The notes under the pieces: model-generated | Seen by the model: the letters and a program-made list of their open reading frames with translations, nothing else | Database searches by the model: none | Told to the model about the DNA's origin: nothing | Made by a program: the position numbers and the translations under genes | NCBI RefSeq assembly: GCF_034047335.1 | Contig: NZ_CP139137.1 | Span: 2,046,001-2,110,000, forward strand | Origin: Chryseobacterium sp. JJR-5R | Lineage (GTDB): Bacteria; Bacteroidota; Bacteroidia; Flavobacteriales; Weeksellaceae | Length of the DNA stretch: 64,000 bases | Direction of reading: 5' to 3' | In this document: positions 46,190 to 53,084 of the stretch, one piece after another | Numbering within the stretch: the first letter of the stretch is position 1 | Layout: each line of letters begins with the position of its first letter

Positions 46190-48959
46190 TTTGGAAACTC
46201 ATAATGTAGAACAGACAAACTATGATTTAACAGTAATTATTGTTCCCGGAAACACCCATTCCTTCAAGTTCAGCTATAATCCAGGGGTTTATAGTCAACA
46301 GACTATGGAGCAGCTTAAAGGACATTTGTTAAAGTTGATCAATGTTTTAGCATCACAGCCTGACCTTCCGCTAAGTTCACTGGATATTATAACAAAGGAG
46401 GAGTATTATTTATTGACCGAAGGTTTTAACCGGACCAAGGCTGATTATCCTAGAGATAAGACGGTTATTGATCTTTTTGAATCCCAGGTGCTGTTGAATC
46501 CTGATCATACGGCCTTGATATACGATGACCATACCCTTAGTTACCGGGATTTGGATGAACGATCGAATCAGTTTGCCAACTATCTTCGCAGCCAGTATAG
46601 TATTGGCAGAGAAAACCTTGTTGGAGTTCAGCTTGAAAAGTCTGAGGATTTTATTATTACAATTTTAGGGATTTTAAAAGCGGGAGGAGCCTATGTACCT
46701 ATCGATCCTTCGTATCCTTCCGATCGTACCAGTTATATGATAGAGGACAGTGGTTGTAAGGTTGTTATTGATGGTGAAGTCGTTTTAAGATTTAAGGATA
46801 TTGAGTGCGATTATTCCGTCTTATCTCCTGAGCACAGTAGGTCTCCTGAAGATCTGGCCTATGTTATTTACACTTCCGGATCTACGGGCCGTCCAAAGGG
46901 CGTTATGGTAGAACATGGAGGCTTGGTCAATATGGTTCTGAGCCAGATCCGTGAATTTGGAGTTGTAAGCAGCGATGTTGTTTTCTTTTTTGCGTCCATT
47001 GCTTTTGACGCTTCTTTTTCAGAGATGATGATGTCTCTGTTAAGTGGATCTAGTCTTTTTATTCCGGATGATACAGCTATCAAGGACAAGGAAAAATTTG
47101 TTCAGTTATTAGGATCTTCCAAAGCAAGTGTGATTACGCTTCCTCCTGCCTATTCGGAAAGCCTTTCGTCTGAAGACTTATCAGGTTTAAGAGTTCTTAT
47201 TTCAGCGGGGGAGTCCGCTCATATAGAAAAAGGGCTTTCTTTGTCCGGTCACTTATCTTATTTTAATGCTTATGGGCCAACCGAGTGCTCTGTATGTGCG
47301 AGTATCTATCGTCTTTCAGTTGATGATGGCTGGAGAAAGTCTATTCCCATTGGTCGTCCTATTTCTAATACTCAGATGTATATTCTCTCCGAGAATGATA
47401 GTCTTTGTCCAATAGGAGTAGTAGGAGAGATCTGCATTTCGGGAGTAGGCGTAGCGCGAGGTTATTTGAACAATGAAGTATTAACTTCTGAGAAGTTTGT
47501 ATCGAACCCTTATCTTTCAGGTTCCAGGATGTATAAGACCGGCGATTTAGGTCGCTGGCTGGTAGATGGGAGTATAGAGTATATAGGAAGAAAAGACAGT
47601 CAGGTTAAGATCCGGGGTTACCGAATTGAGCTTGGTGAGATCGAGCATGCGCTTCAGGGTCATGCTGATGTGACAGGGAGTGTAGTTTTGGTTGTAGAGA
47701 ATGGGGAAGGTCATAATGATTTGGCTGCTTATTTTACGGGTTCCAGTGCAGTAACGAGTTCCGTTCTTCGGGATCACTTACGTGGGCTTCTTCCGGAGTA
47801 TATGCTTCCGGGTCATTATATCCATTTGGATTCTTTTCCTTTGACGAGTAATGGAAAGCTAGACCGGGGAAGTTTACCGGATGCCTTTGGATCTTCATTG
47901 GGTTCCGGTGTTGAATATGTTTCAGCCCGTAATGAAACGGAGGCTAAGCTTGTAGAGATTTGGAAGAGCGTTTTAGGAAAAAAAGAGATAGGAGTAAAAG
48001 ATAATTTCTTTGAATTAGGAGGACATAGTTTGAAGGCAATTCAGATGATAAATGTTATTAGAAAAGAATTTAATTATAAATTGCCTGTATCTGTACTGTA
48101 TGAAAACCACACTATTGAGCTAGTAAGCAAGGCGATTGTAGTTAAAGATAATTCAAAGGTATTGGTTAAAATGAATCCAAAAGGAAGTAAAAAACCTTTC
48201 TTCTTTGTTCCAACCATCATAGGAGATGTTTTTTCATTTCATGCATTATCTGAACTTCTAGGAGAAGATCAGCCATTTTATGGGTTTCAATCACCTAATC
48301 TGTATCTGTTAAAAGATCAAACCTCATATTCTATTTCAGAAATAGCGGGGAAAATAATTTCAGAAATGCGGAAAATAGATACAGAAGGACCTTATACAAT
48401 AGGTGGATATTCATATGGAGGACTCATTGTATATGAAATATGTGCTCAGTTACAAGATCAGGGAATAAAGTTGGATGAAGTTTTCTTTATTGACTGTAAA
48501 CCACCACAAGAAATTAAAACAATAGATCGTTTTGAAATAGAAGATTCTATAGTTTCTTTTTGTAATATGATTAATTTTATGAATAGTACCAGGAATAAAG
48601 CCAACTTAGCAATAGATCTTGATAAAATAGAGAAGGAGACATTAGAAAATCAATTTTCCTATCTTTATGATAGTCTCATAAATCTTGGTTTTTTGTTTAG
48701 CAGAGAAATGTTGGAATCCTATGTCTATGAATATATGCGGAGCGTACAAAACACGATAAAATATACGCCCCCTCATATTAAAATTGATGCTGGCATTAAA
48801 TTAATAAAATCTTATGATAAAGGAAATGAAGCAAATGATTACGGTTGGAAAGATTTCTCATATGAAAATAAATTAATGACTATAGAGATAGATTGTGACC
48901 ACTTAGAACTTCTTAATAAAGAAAATATCTTAAAATATATACATATCTTAAAAAAGTAA
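40389..48959 (+). CDS. NRPS 5, dock-C-A-T-E-C-A-T-TE (modules 12-13, chain release)
   Basis: This 2856-residue protein ends the assembly line. Residues 1-60 are a docking domain that shares the KISLHREEIIS stretch with that of NRPS 2. Module 12: C (H205), A code D-A-S-T-I-A-A-V-C-K (Tyr/Phe), carrier S1059, epimerase (H1233). Module 13: post-epimerase C (H1701), A with the same aromatic code, carrier S2547. The thioesterase domain covers ~2600-2856, with nucleophile S2675 in GYSYGG and a likely catalytic His2838 in CDHLEL. A thioesterase of this type releases the peptide by hydrolysis or by ring closure; Ser side chains or a beta-hydroxyl could be the attacking group, but nothing here decides it. 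The thioesterase part is AT-rich and single-copy, in contrast to the repeated modules. Confidence 0.95.
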   Translation: MIKKEVYSILNFLKKNGASAYVEEGKLKILAAKEILNKELSEKISLHREEIISFLMSNVSYTHIPLAPDLEYYPLSSSQRRLWILSRFEGADGAYNIPEVFRISGDFDIASLEKSYFSLLSRHEILRTVFRESAEGEVYQHILSETPDDSFQHLVLDFEKEGNKVSEIISSESNRIFDLSEGPLIRFRVLEDQSGGGYIFCLVMHHIISDGWSMGILKKELFTLYDSFKEGHPVVLSPLALQYKDYAYWEQSELANRVSLSKSYWQEQFSGDLPVLNLPSKGLRPVVKTYNGAYLSGSVSEDILSGLKKLSSTTGSTLFMTILSAVKVLLYRYSGQKDLIVGTPVAGRDHADLHDQIGFYVNTLALRSHIEGDQRFIDFLSEVREMTLSGYAHQSYPFDRLVDDLDIVRDMSRNPVFDVMLNFHDQESGNTDRSVDLSEGMSGSSYEGVSYAVSKFDLDFSFSDNGSGLTIGLCYNTDIYERSFADRLIKSLELLLVSISDSPDLGVDQLDILEKEERYAVTEGFNRTKADYPRDKTVIDLFESQVLLNPDHTALIYDDHTLSYRDLDERSNQFANYLRSQYGIGRESLVGVQLEKSEDFIITILGILKAGGAYVPIDPSYPSDRTSYMIEDSGCKVVIDGEVVLRFKDIECDYSVLSPEHSRSPEDLAYVIYTSGSTGRPKGVMVEHGGLVNMVLSQIREFGVVSSDVVFFFASIAFDASFSEMMMSLLSGSSLFIPDDTAIKDKEKFVQLLGSSKASVITLPPAYSESLSSEDLSGLRVLISAGESAHIEKGLSLSGHLSYFNAYGPTECSVCASIYRLSVDDGWRKSIPIGRPISNTQMYILSENDSLCPIGVVGEICISGVGVARGYLNNEVLTSEKFVSNPYLSGSRMYKTGDLGRWLVDGSIEYIGRKDSQVKIRGYRIELGEIEHALQGHADVTGSVVLVVENGEGHNDLAAYFTGSSAVTSSVLRDHLRGLLPEYMLPGHYIHLDSFPLTSNGKLDRGSLPDAFGSSLGSGVEYVSARTALEEVLVCVYEDVLKKSPVGIRDDFFLLGGDSIKCIQIVSRLRQKGYSCEVKDILLYPVIADLVLHVKALSRFTDQGPVFGDVSLTPIQKDFLEGFYSDKDHFHQSVLLKSRDCVDRSLLEQTLYSLFVHHDALRMVYRKDTVWHQFNRDVSDIMLDIEEFEVHDDASFSQACIAVQSGIRIEDGLLFKAGLLRSSAGDYIFLAVHHLVVDGVSWRILFEDLVTLYSGYQKGLKVVELPLKTDSFKHWSEKVYEYSNSRELEQEVIYWDSVLGRKVDAVPVDHPSGSKKNADTRLVSFSLDKENTNRLQTECFRAYKTNINDILIACLSYSVSRYFGLNCLSLKMEGHGREPISSGLDISRTVGWFTSVYPVVLPFSNGRSLLDHVIEVKEILHRVPNKGIGYGILKHIKGVDYPVIGDVLFNYLGDFGSGLASEGGDSMFEFSRRSWGKDQSLDEERDSVLDISGMIINDELQLGVSYSSGQYDAGTIESLCSLYQSTLISLIDILSGESVQYLTPVDLTYKDLSISAVKELNTGVDLEDVYGLAPLQQGLFYHWLSSPGDSVYFIQMSYRLSGGLDIELLKESYRELIRRYSVLRTVFSDDLSDIPLQVVKKDGFADFHYAEIGSGPEADFFLSDYKRNDIAKGFDLCHQNPMRLSILKCGEDVYEFIWSMHHILMDGWCLGILIGDLLHIYNALKSGSSPSLKPVNTYGTYLSWLESVDHEASRSYWQGQLSGYSGIFGIPKDCSFVASGSVIEELDFSLDRATSILLKSVCTDLGITENTFFQCVWGVLLGIYNGGLETDVVFGSVVSGRPGDLDGIEDMVGLFINTIPVRVRAGADSVFSETAKALHFDSVSSTGYHYSQLADIQGESELGKALFDHILIYENYPVQEMVGQGMSKAPELKILETHNVEQTNYDLTVIIVPGNTHSFKFSYNPGVYSQQTMEQLKGHLLKLINVLASQPDLPLSSLDIITKEEYYLLTEGFNRTKADYPRDKTVIDLFESQVLLNPDHTALIYDDHTLSYRDLDERSNQFANYLRSQYSIGRENLVGVQLEKSEDFIITILGILKAGGAYVPIDPSYPSDRTSYMIEDSGCKVVIDGEVVLRFKDIECDYSVLSPEHSRSPEDLAYVIYTSGSTGRPKGVMVEHGGLVNMVLSQIREFGVVSSDVVFFFASIAFDASFSEMMMSLLSGSSLFIPDDTAIKDKEKFVQLLGSSKASVITLPPAYSESLSSEDLSGLRVLISAGESAHIEKGLSLSGHLSYFNAYGPTECSVCASIYRLSVDDGWRKSIPIGRPISNTQMYILSENDSLCPIGVVGEICISGVGVARGYLNNEVLTSEKFVSNPYLSGSRMYKTGDLGRWLVDGSIEYIGRKDSQVKIRGYRIELGEIEHALQGHADVTGSVVLVVENGEGHNDLAAYFTGSSAVTSSVLRDHLRGLLPEYMLPGHYIHLDSFPLTSNGKLDRGSLPDAFGSSLGSGVEYVSARNETEAKLVEIWKSVLGKKEIGVKDNFFELGGHSLKAIQMINVIRKEFNYKLPVSVLYENHTIELVSKAIVVKDNSKVLVKMNPKGSKKPFFFVPTIIGDVFSFHALSELLGEDQPFYGFQSPNLYLLKDQTSYSISEIAGKIISEMRKIDTEGPYTIGGYSYGGLIVYEICAQLQDQGIKLDEVFFIDCKPPQEIKTIDRFEIEDSIVSFCNMINFMNSTRNKANLAIDLDKIEKETLENQFSYLYDSLINLGFLFSREMLESYVYEYMRSVQNTIKYTPPHIKIDAGIKLIKSYDKGNEANDYGWKDFSYENKLMTIEIDCDHLELLNKENILKYIHILKK

Positions 48960-48964
48960 TTTAA

Positions 48965-49663
48965 ATGAATATTATAATAACAGGAGCAAGTAGAGGAATT
49001 GGATATGATACTGTGTTAGAATTCAGTAAAAATAATAAAAACCAGATTATTGCAATATCAAGAAATATATCTGAACTGGAAAAATTAAAACAAAAATGTT
49101 ATGAACAATATGAAAATAGTATTCACATAATAGAATATGACATTACAGATGACCAAGCTATATTAAAACATAAATTAGAAGAATATGAAAAGATAGACAT
49201 AGTAATAAATAACGCAGGCTTATTAATCAATAAACCATTTTTGGATTTATCAATTGAAGACTGGCAGGAAACATTTAATGTAAATCTATTTGGTGCAGTT
49301 AAAGTTATTCAGACTGTTTTTGATAAAATAATAAAAAGCGAGTATGCTCATGTCGTAAATATAGGGAGTATGGGTGGAATAAGTGTTGCACAAAAATTTG
49401 CAGGATTATCGGCTTATTCCAGTAGCAAAGCAGCTTTAGGGAATCTTACAGAATGTTTAGCGGAAGAATTTAAAGATCATAATGTATCTATTAATTGTAT
49501 CTGTTTGGGAGCAGTAAATACGGAGATGCTAAGATTGGCTTTTCCTGATTGTACAGATTCTTTTAAAAGTGACGATATAGCAAAATTTATTTGCGATTTT
49601 TCATCTAATTATGCAAAATTATTTAATGGGAAGATTATTCCAATTTCATCTTCTACTCCATAA
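48965..49663 (+). CDS. Short-chain dehydrogenase, possible sepiapterin reductase
   Basis: A 232-residue classical SDR: nucleotide-binding TGASRGIG at 6-13, NNAG at 82-85, N107, catalytic S135, and Y151/K155 of the YxxxK motif. It therefore should be an NAD(P)H-dependent oxidoreductase of the cytoplasm. It starts 5 nt after the thioesterase gene and is followed after 23 nt by a pyruvoyl-tetrahydropterin synthase. An SDR beside this synthase fits sepiapterin reductase, the last step of tetrahydrobiopterin synthesis. That role rests on context; the SDR could instead tailor the peptide or its acyl chain. It is AT-rich like the other non-repeated cluster genes. Confidence 0.85.
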   Translation: MNIIITGASRGIGYDTVLEFSKNNKNQIIAISRNISELEKLKQKCYEQYENSIHIIEYDITDDQAILKHKLEEYEKIDIVINNAGLLINKPFLDLSIEDWQETFNVNLFGAVKVIQTVFDKIIKSEYAHVVNIGSMGGISVAQKFAGLSAYSSSKAALGNLTECLAEEFKDHNVSINCICLGAVNTEMLRLAFPDCTDSFKSDDIAKFICDFSSNYAKLFNGKIIPISSSTP

Positions 49664-49686
49664 AAAAAGATTATAAGTATTAAAAT

Positions 49687-50100
49687 ATGAAAGTTAAAGT
49701 TTCAAGACGGGCAACATTTAATGCTGCCCATCGATTACATAACAATTCATGGACTGAAACAAAAAATAAAGAAATATTTGGAAAATGTAATAATCCATAT
49801 TTTCATGGACATAATTATACCCTGTTTACATCTGTGATAGGGGAAGTCTGTAAAGAAACCGGCTTTGTTATAGATTTAGGCTATCTGAGTAGTTTAATCA
49901 ATGAATTAATTATTGACTATTTAGATCATAAAAATTTAAATTTAGAAATCATTGAATTTGAGGATTTAAATCCAACCCTTGAAAATATGTTGATTGTTAT
50001 ATATAATAGATTAAGAAATAAGATTGATAAAAAATATTATCTGGAAGTTAAGCTGTTTGAAACAGAAAATAATTTCGCCGAAATTTCTGATTCTGCATAA
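49687..50100 (+). CDS. 6-pyruvoyl-tetrahydropterin synthase
   Basis: A 137-residue member of the PTPS/QueD family. Zinc ligands are H15, H40 and H42. Catalytic Cys34 lies in C-x5-HGH (GKCNNPYFHGHNY), the spacing of true eukaryote-like PTPS; QueD of queuosine synthesis has C-x3-HGH. The other triad residues are probably D80-H81, and E125 would bind the pterin. The enzyme should convert dihydroneopterin triphosphate to 6-pyruvoyl-tetrahydropterin, which the neighbouring SDR could reduce to tetrahydrobiopterin. It sits 23 nt after the SDR and ends the NRPS run. Tetrahydrobiopterin is the cofactor of aromatic amino acid hydroxylases, which may link it to the aromatic residues of the peptide. No hydroxylase of that kind is in the window. 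Confidence 0.85.
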   Translation: MKVKVSRRATFNAAHRLHNNSWTETKNKEIFGKCNNPYFHGHNYTLFTSVIGEVCKETGFVIDLGYLSSLINELIIDYLDHKNLNLEIIEFEDLNPTLENMLIVIYNRLRNKIDKKYYLEVKLFETENNFAEISDSA

Positions 50101-50149
50101 GACAATAGTTTTTTATGTTCGGATATAGCTTTTTTACTTTTTAATATTA

Positions 50150-50180
50150 TTTGTATTATAAATGTTTAATTTTATTTTTG
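50150..50180 (+). promoter_or_regulatory. Bacteroidota-type promoter before the small membrane gene
   Basis: TTTG at 50150-50153, 19 nt spacer, TATTTTTG at 50173-50180. The expected transcription start falls at about the ATG at 50185, which would give a leaderless or nearly leaderless mRNA. Confidence 0.55.
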
Positions 50181-50184
50181 CAGA

Positions 50185-50454
50185 ATGAATCTTTTAGACG
50201 GTTTTATAATTGCATCGCTAATACTAATTTTAAATATTATCATATACAGAATATTTATAAAGTATATGTATGGTACTCCTGATGCAGGAATGAAATTTCT
50301 GACAGTCAATATTTCAAAAGATATCATCTGGCTTGTAATTTCTTTATTAATTATCGAGAAAACAAAATCAAATTTTTTATTTATTGTCATGTGTTTTATC
50401 GTCGCATCTATCCTTATATATGTACCGGTTATAAAAAGGATTAACAAATCATAA
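50185..50454 (+). CDS. Small membrane protein upstream of ATP synthase
   Basis: An 89-residue protein with three likely membrane helices (about 6-28, 47-60 and 66-84) and a basic C-terminus. I do not recognise a family. It ends 80 nt before atpB and may be the counterpart of the small AtpI/AtpZ-like membrane proteins that precede atpB in many bacteria, but the sequence alone does not prove it. The reverse-strand ORF over the same bases is less plausible, because the + strand ORF has a promoter and a typical membrane topology. Confidence 0.65.
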   Translation: MNLLDGFIIASLILILNIIIYRIFIKYMYGTPDAGMKFLTVNISKDIIWLVISLLIIEKTKSNFLFIVMCFIVASILIYVPVIKRINKS

Positions 50455-50483
50455 TTTTTGATGATAAATATCAATTTTTAATA

Positions 50484-50514
50484 TTGGTAAAGTTTAATAA
50501 AATCAATATATTTG
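50484..50514 (+). promoter_or_regulatory. Promoter of the atp operon
   Basis: TTG at 50484-50486, 20 nt spacer and TATATTTG at 50507-50514, a full match to the Bacteroidota consensus. It lies 20 nt before the atpB start. Confidence 0.75.
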
Positions 50515-50534
50515 CACACGATTAAAAAAGAGAT

Positions 50535-51656
50535 ATGAATAGAAAAGTTTCTTCATTATTTTTCGCATTTTTATTTGTGTTTATAAGCAGTTTTGCTACT
50601 GCACAACACGAGTCTGAGGGAGAAAAATTAGCAGAGAAGGTAGAGCGAACGGAAGAGGATAGGCCCTTCAATGCTACCAAAATGATCATGGAACATATTG
50701 GTGACTCTAACGAATGGCATTTATGGACTACTAAAGATGAAAATGGAGAAGAGCATCACACCTCTATTCCTTTGCCTATAATTATTAAAGATAATGCAGG
50801 ATGGCATACTTTCTTATCTAAAGATATCGCTCACGGGCATGAACACGATGGATACACATTACATGATGGTCAGGTTGTTTCAACTAAAGGAGTAGAAAAA
50901 GCGACTCTTTTTGCAATGATTTCAGGAAAGCAAAAAGCAGATAATGTTTTCTTTGATATGTCTATTACAAAGAATGTAGCATCTATGTTTCTGTCAGTTA
51001 TTTTTATGATGGTTATCTTCATAGGAATGGCCAGAAACTATAAAAAGTCTAAGCTTCCTAAAGGAGCAGGAAAGTTATTCGAACCAGTAATTGTATTTAT
51101 CAGAGATGAAGTAGCTATCCCAAACATCGGTTCGGTTAAATATAAAAGATATATGCCTTATTTATTAACAGCATTTTTCTTTATCTGGTTCAACAACCTA
51201 TTCGGATTGGTTCCTTTCTTTCCGGGCGGATCCAATCTTACAGGCAATATCGCAATTACTGCAGTTTTAGCCATCATAACATTATTAATTACATTGTTCA
51301 GTGCTAATAAAGATTATTGGAAACATATCTTTATGCCACCGGTTCCGATCTTGTTATACCCGATCATGGTTCCTATAGAGATTATCGGGATCTTTACAAA
51401 ACCGTTTGCTTTAATGATGCGACTTTTCGCCAATATTACAGCAGGGCACATTATGATCCTGGCAATTATCTCATTAATCTTCATTTTCAAATCTCCGTTT
51501 TTGGGGTTTGCATCCGTGCCATTAGCATTATTTGTTTCTGTACTGGAATTATTGGTAGCCGCATTGCAGGCATACATCTTTACAGTATTATCAGCATTGT
51601 TTATCGGTATTGCGGTTGCAGAACATGAGCATGGTCACGAAGAACACGCACACTAA
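50535..51656 (+). CDS. atpB: ATP synthase F0 subunit a
   Basis: A 373-residue inner-membrane subunit that forms the proton half-channels of F1F0-ATP synthase. Residues 1-23 look like a signal peptide ending in ATAQ. A His/Glu-rich extension of ~125 residues follows, a form usual in Bacteroidota and absent in E. coli. The conserved membrane part has the essential arginine in MMRLFAN at R296. The C-terminus is His-rich (HEHGHEEHAH). It is the first gene of atpBEFHAG and has its own promoter. Confidence 0.96.
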   Translation: MNRKVSSLFFAFLFVFISSFATAQHESEGEKLAEKVERTEEDRPFNATKMIMEHIGDSNEWHLWTTKDENGEEHHTSIPLPIIIKDNAGWHTFLSKDIAHGHEHDGYTLHDGQVVSTKGVEKATLFAMISGKQKADNVFFDMSITKNVASMFLSVIFMMVIFIGMARNYKKSKLPKGAGKLFEPVIVFIRDEVAIPNIGSVKYKRYMPYLLTAFFFIWFNNLFGLVPFFPGGSNLTGNIAITAVLAIITLLITLFSANKDYWKHIFMPPVPILLYPIMVPIEIIGIFTKPFALMMRLFANITAGHIMILAIISLIFIFKSPFLGFASVPLALFVSVLELLVAALQAYIFTVLSALFIGIAVAEHEHGHEEHAH

Positions 51657-51703
51657 TAAAAAAAGAAAATTAAAATAATTTTAACTAATATAATTTATTT
51701 ATT

Positions 51704-51922
51704 ATGGATTTATCAACTGGAGCAGGATTAATTTACGTAGGTATTGGTTTAGCAGTACTAGGTGTAGGTCTAGGTATCGGAAAGATCGGTGGTCATGCAA
51801 TGGATGCTATCGCTAGACAACCTGAGCAGGCTGGTAAGATTCAAGGAGCAATGCTTATTGCTGCTGGTCTTATCGAAGGTGCTGGTCTTATCGCAATTAT
51901 TTTTGGTGCTTTCATCAAGTAA
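51704..51922 (+). CDS. atpE: ATP synthase F0 subunit c
   Basis: A 72-residue, two-helix proteolipid that forms the rotor ring. The polar loop ARQPEQ is at 37-42 and the ion-binding Glu is E58 in helix 2. The residue after it is Gly, with no Ser/Thr as in sodium-type rings, so proton coupling is likely. It lies 47 nt after atpB and is followed by a strong hairpin before atpF. Confidence 0.96.
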   Translation: MDLSTGAGLIYVGIGLAVLGVGLGIGKIGGHAMDAIARQPEQAGKIQGAMLIAAGLIEGAGLIAIIFGAFIK

Positions 51923-51947
51923 TTGTAATAATTATCCTCAAAAAAAT

Positions 51948-51984
51948 ATTCTTAGCAGCGAAGCGGTTGGCTGCTGCTAAGAAT
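51948..51984 (+). terminator. Intercistronic hairpin between atpE and atpF
   Basis: Perfect 12 bp stem (51948-51959 with 51973-51984), 13 nt loop, followed by TTTTAAA. The tail is too short for a strong terminator. It may act as a partial terminator or as an mRNA-protecting structure that raises atpE output over the later genes. Confidence 0.7.
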
Positions 51985-52029
51985 TTTAAAAACAATCCAT
52001 AAAATAACACTTAAAAAGAATTTACAGAT

Positions 52030-52524
52030 ATGGGAATTATTGAACCTGGAATTGGACTTTTGTTTTGGATGACCCTTACTTTTGTTATCCTATTGTTTCT
52101 TCTTGCGAAATTCGCTTGGAAACCAATTGTTAATGCAGTAAATGAGAGAGAAACGTCTATTGTTGATGCCCTTAACCAGGCTACATTGGCAAGAAAAGAA
52201 ATGGAAACCTTAAAAGAGGATAACGAAAGAATCATTCGTGAAGCTAAAATCGAGAGAGATGCGATCCTTAAGGAAGCAAGAGAAATTAAAGACAGAATTG
52301 TAGGTGAAGCTAAAGATACAGCCAAAGCGGAAGGCGATAAATTAATCGAAGCTGCGAAGCAGACCATCAATGCAGAGAAAAATGCTGCCATGGCTGATAT
52401 TAAGACCCAGATTGGTGTTTTATCTGTAAATATTGCAGAATCTATCCTGAAGCAAAAGCTGGACAACAGCGAAGCCCAAAACGAATTAGTTCAGAATTAT
52501 CTAAACAAATCAAACCTTAACTAA
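52030..52524 (+). CDS. atpF: ATP synthase F0 subunit b
   Basis: A 164-residue stator subunit with one N-terminal membrane helix (about 5-27) and a long charged, Ala-rich coiled coil that reaches up to F1. The length is normal. It lies 107 nt after atpE, across the hairpin, and only 2 nt before atpH, which suggests coupled translation. Confidence 0.95.
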   Translation: MGIIEPGIGLLFWMTLTFVILLFLLAKFAWKPIVNAVNERETSIVDALNQATLARKEMETLKEDNERIIREAKIERDAILKEAREIKDRIVGEAKDTAKAEGDKLIEAAKQTINAEKNAAMADIKTQIGVLSVNIAESILKQKLDNSEAQNELVQNYLNKSNLN

Positions 52525-52526
52525 GA

Positions 52527-53066
52527 ATGCTTACATCTAAAGTAGCTAAAAGATACGCACAGGGTTTGCTTGATTTCACAAATGAATCAGGCCAGACTTC
52601 TGCTGTATTTTCTGAAATGAAAGATGTGGTGAAGTTAATGTCTCAGTCTCCGGATCTGAACAAATTCTTCCTTACGCCTTATATTGACAGCAAAAAGAAA
52701 GTAGAGGTAGCAAAAGAGATATTTAAAAGCTTATCTGCTTCTTCTCAGAATTTGATTACGCTGGTCATCAGACACGGAAGAGAAAACCAGCTGAAAAATA
52801 TCGCACAGGAATTCATTAATAAAGTTGAAGATATCAACGGGGTGGAAAGGGTAACACTTACCACGGCAACTGAACTTTCCAAAGAAAACATGGACCAGAT
52901 TTTAAAATCTACCAACCTTGTGAAAGCAGGTTCTAATTTTGATCTGAAGGTACATGTAAGACCTGAAATCTTAGGAGGCTATATTTTAAGAGTGGGCGAT
53001 CAGCAGATCGATGCTTCCGTAAAGTCTAAGCTTAACAGTATTAAAAAAGATTTTCATTTAAATTAA
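52527..53066 (+). CDS. atpH: ATP synthase F1 subunit delta
   Basis: A 179-residue subunit that ties the b stalk to the top of the alpha/beta ring. The N-terminal VAKRYAQGLLDF stretch and the C-terminal LGGYILRVGDQQIDASVKSKL stretch are hallmarks of the family. It sits between atpF and atpA in the usual order. Confidence 0.95.
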   Translation: MLTSKVAKRYAQGLLDFTNESGQTSAVFSEMKDVVKLMSQSPDLNKFFLTPYIDSKKKVEVAKEIFKSLSASSQNLITLVIRHGRENQLKNIAQEFINKVEDINGVERVTLTTATELSKENMDQILKSTNLVKAGSNFDLKVHVRPEILGGYILRVGDQQIDASVKSKLNSIKKDFHLN

Positions 53067-53084
53067 GAAAAAAACAACCATACA

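Noticed and set aside
4006-46890. Direct repeats considered as CRISPR array or transposon ends
   Set aside because: The repeats are kilobase-long coding modules with no spacer pattern, terminal inverted repeats or transposase.
49687-50100. QueD (6-carboxy-tetrahydropterin synthase) of queuosine synthesis
   Set aside because: Cys to HGH spacing is five residues as in PTPS, not three, and no other queuosine gene is nearby.
50172-50474. 100-codon reverse-strand ORF opposite the small membrane gene
   Set aside because: It is slightly longer, but lies against the direction of all neighbours; the + strand frame has a promoter and clean membrane helices.
52011-52466. 151-codon reverse-strand ORF over atpF
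   Set aside because: It overlaps the certain atpF gene; its Ser/Ala/Leu-rich sequence is what the complement of coiled-coil codons gives.
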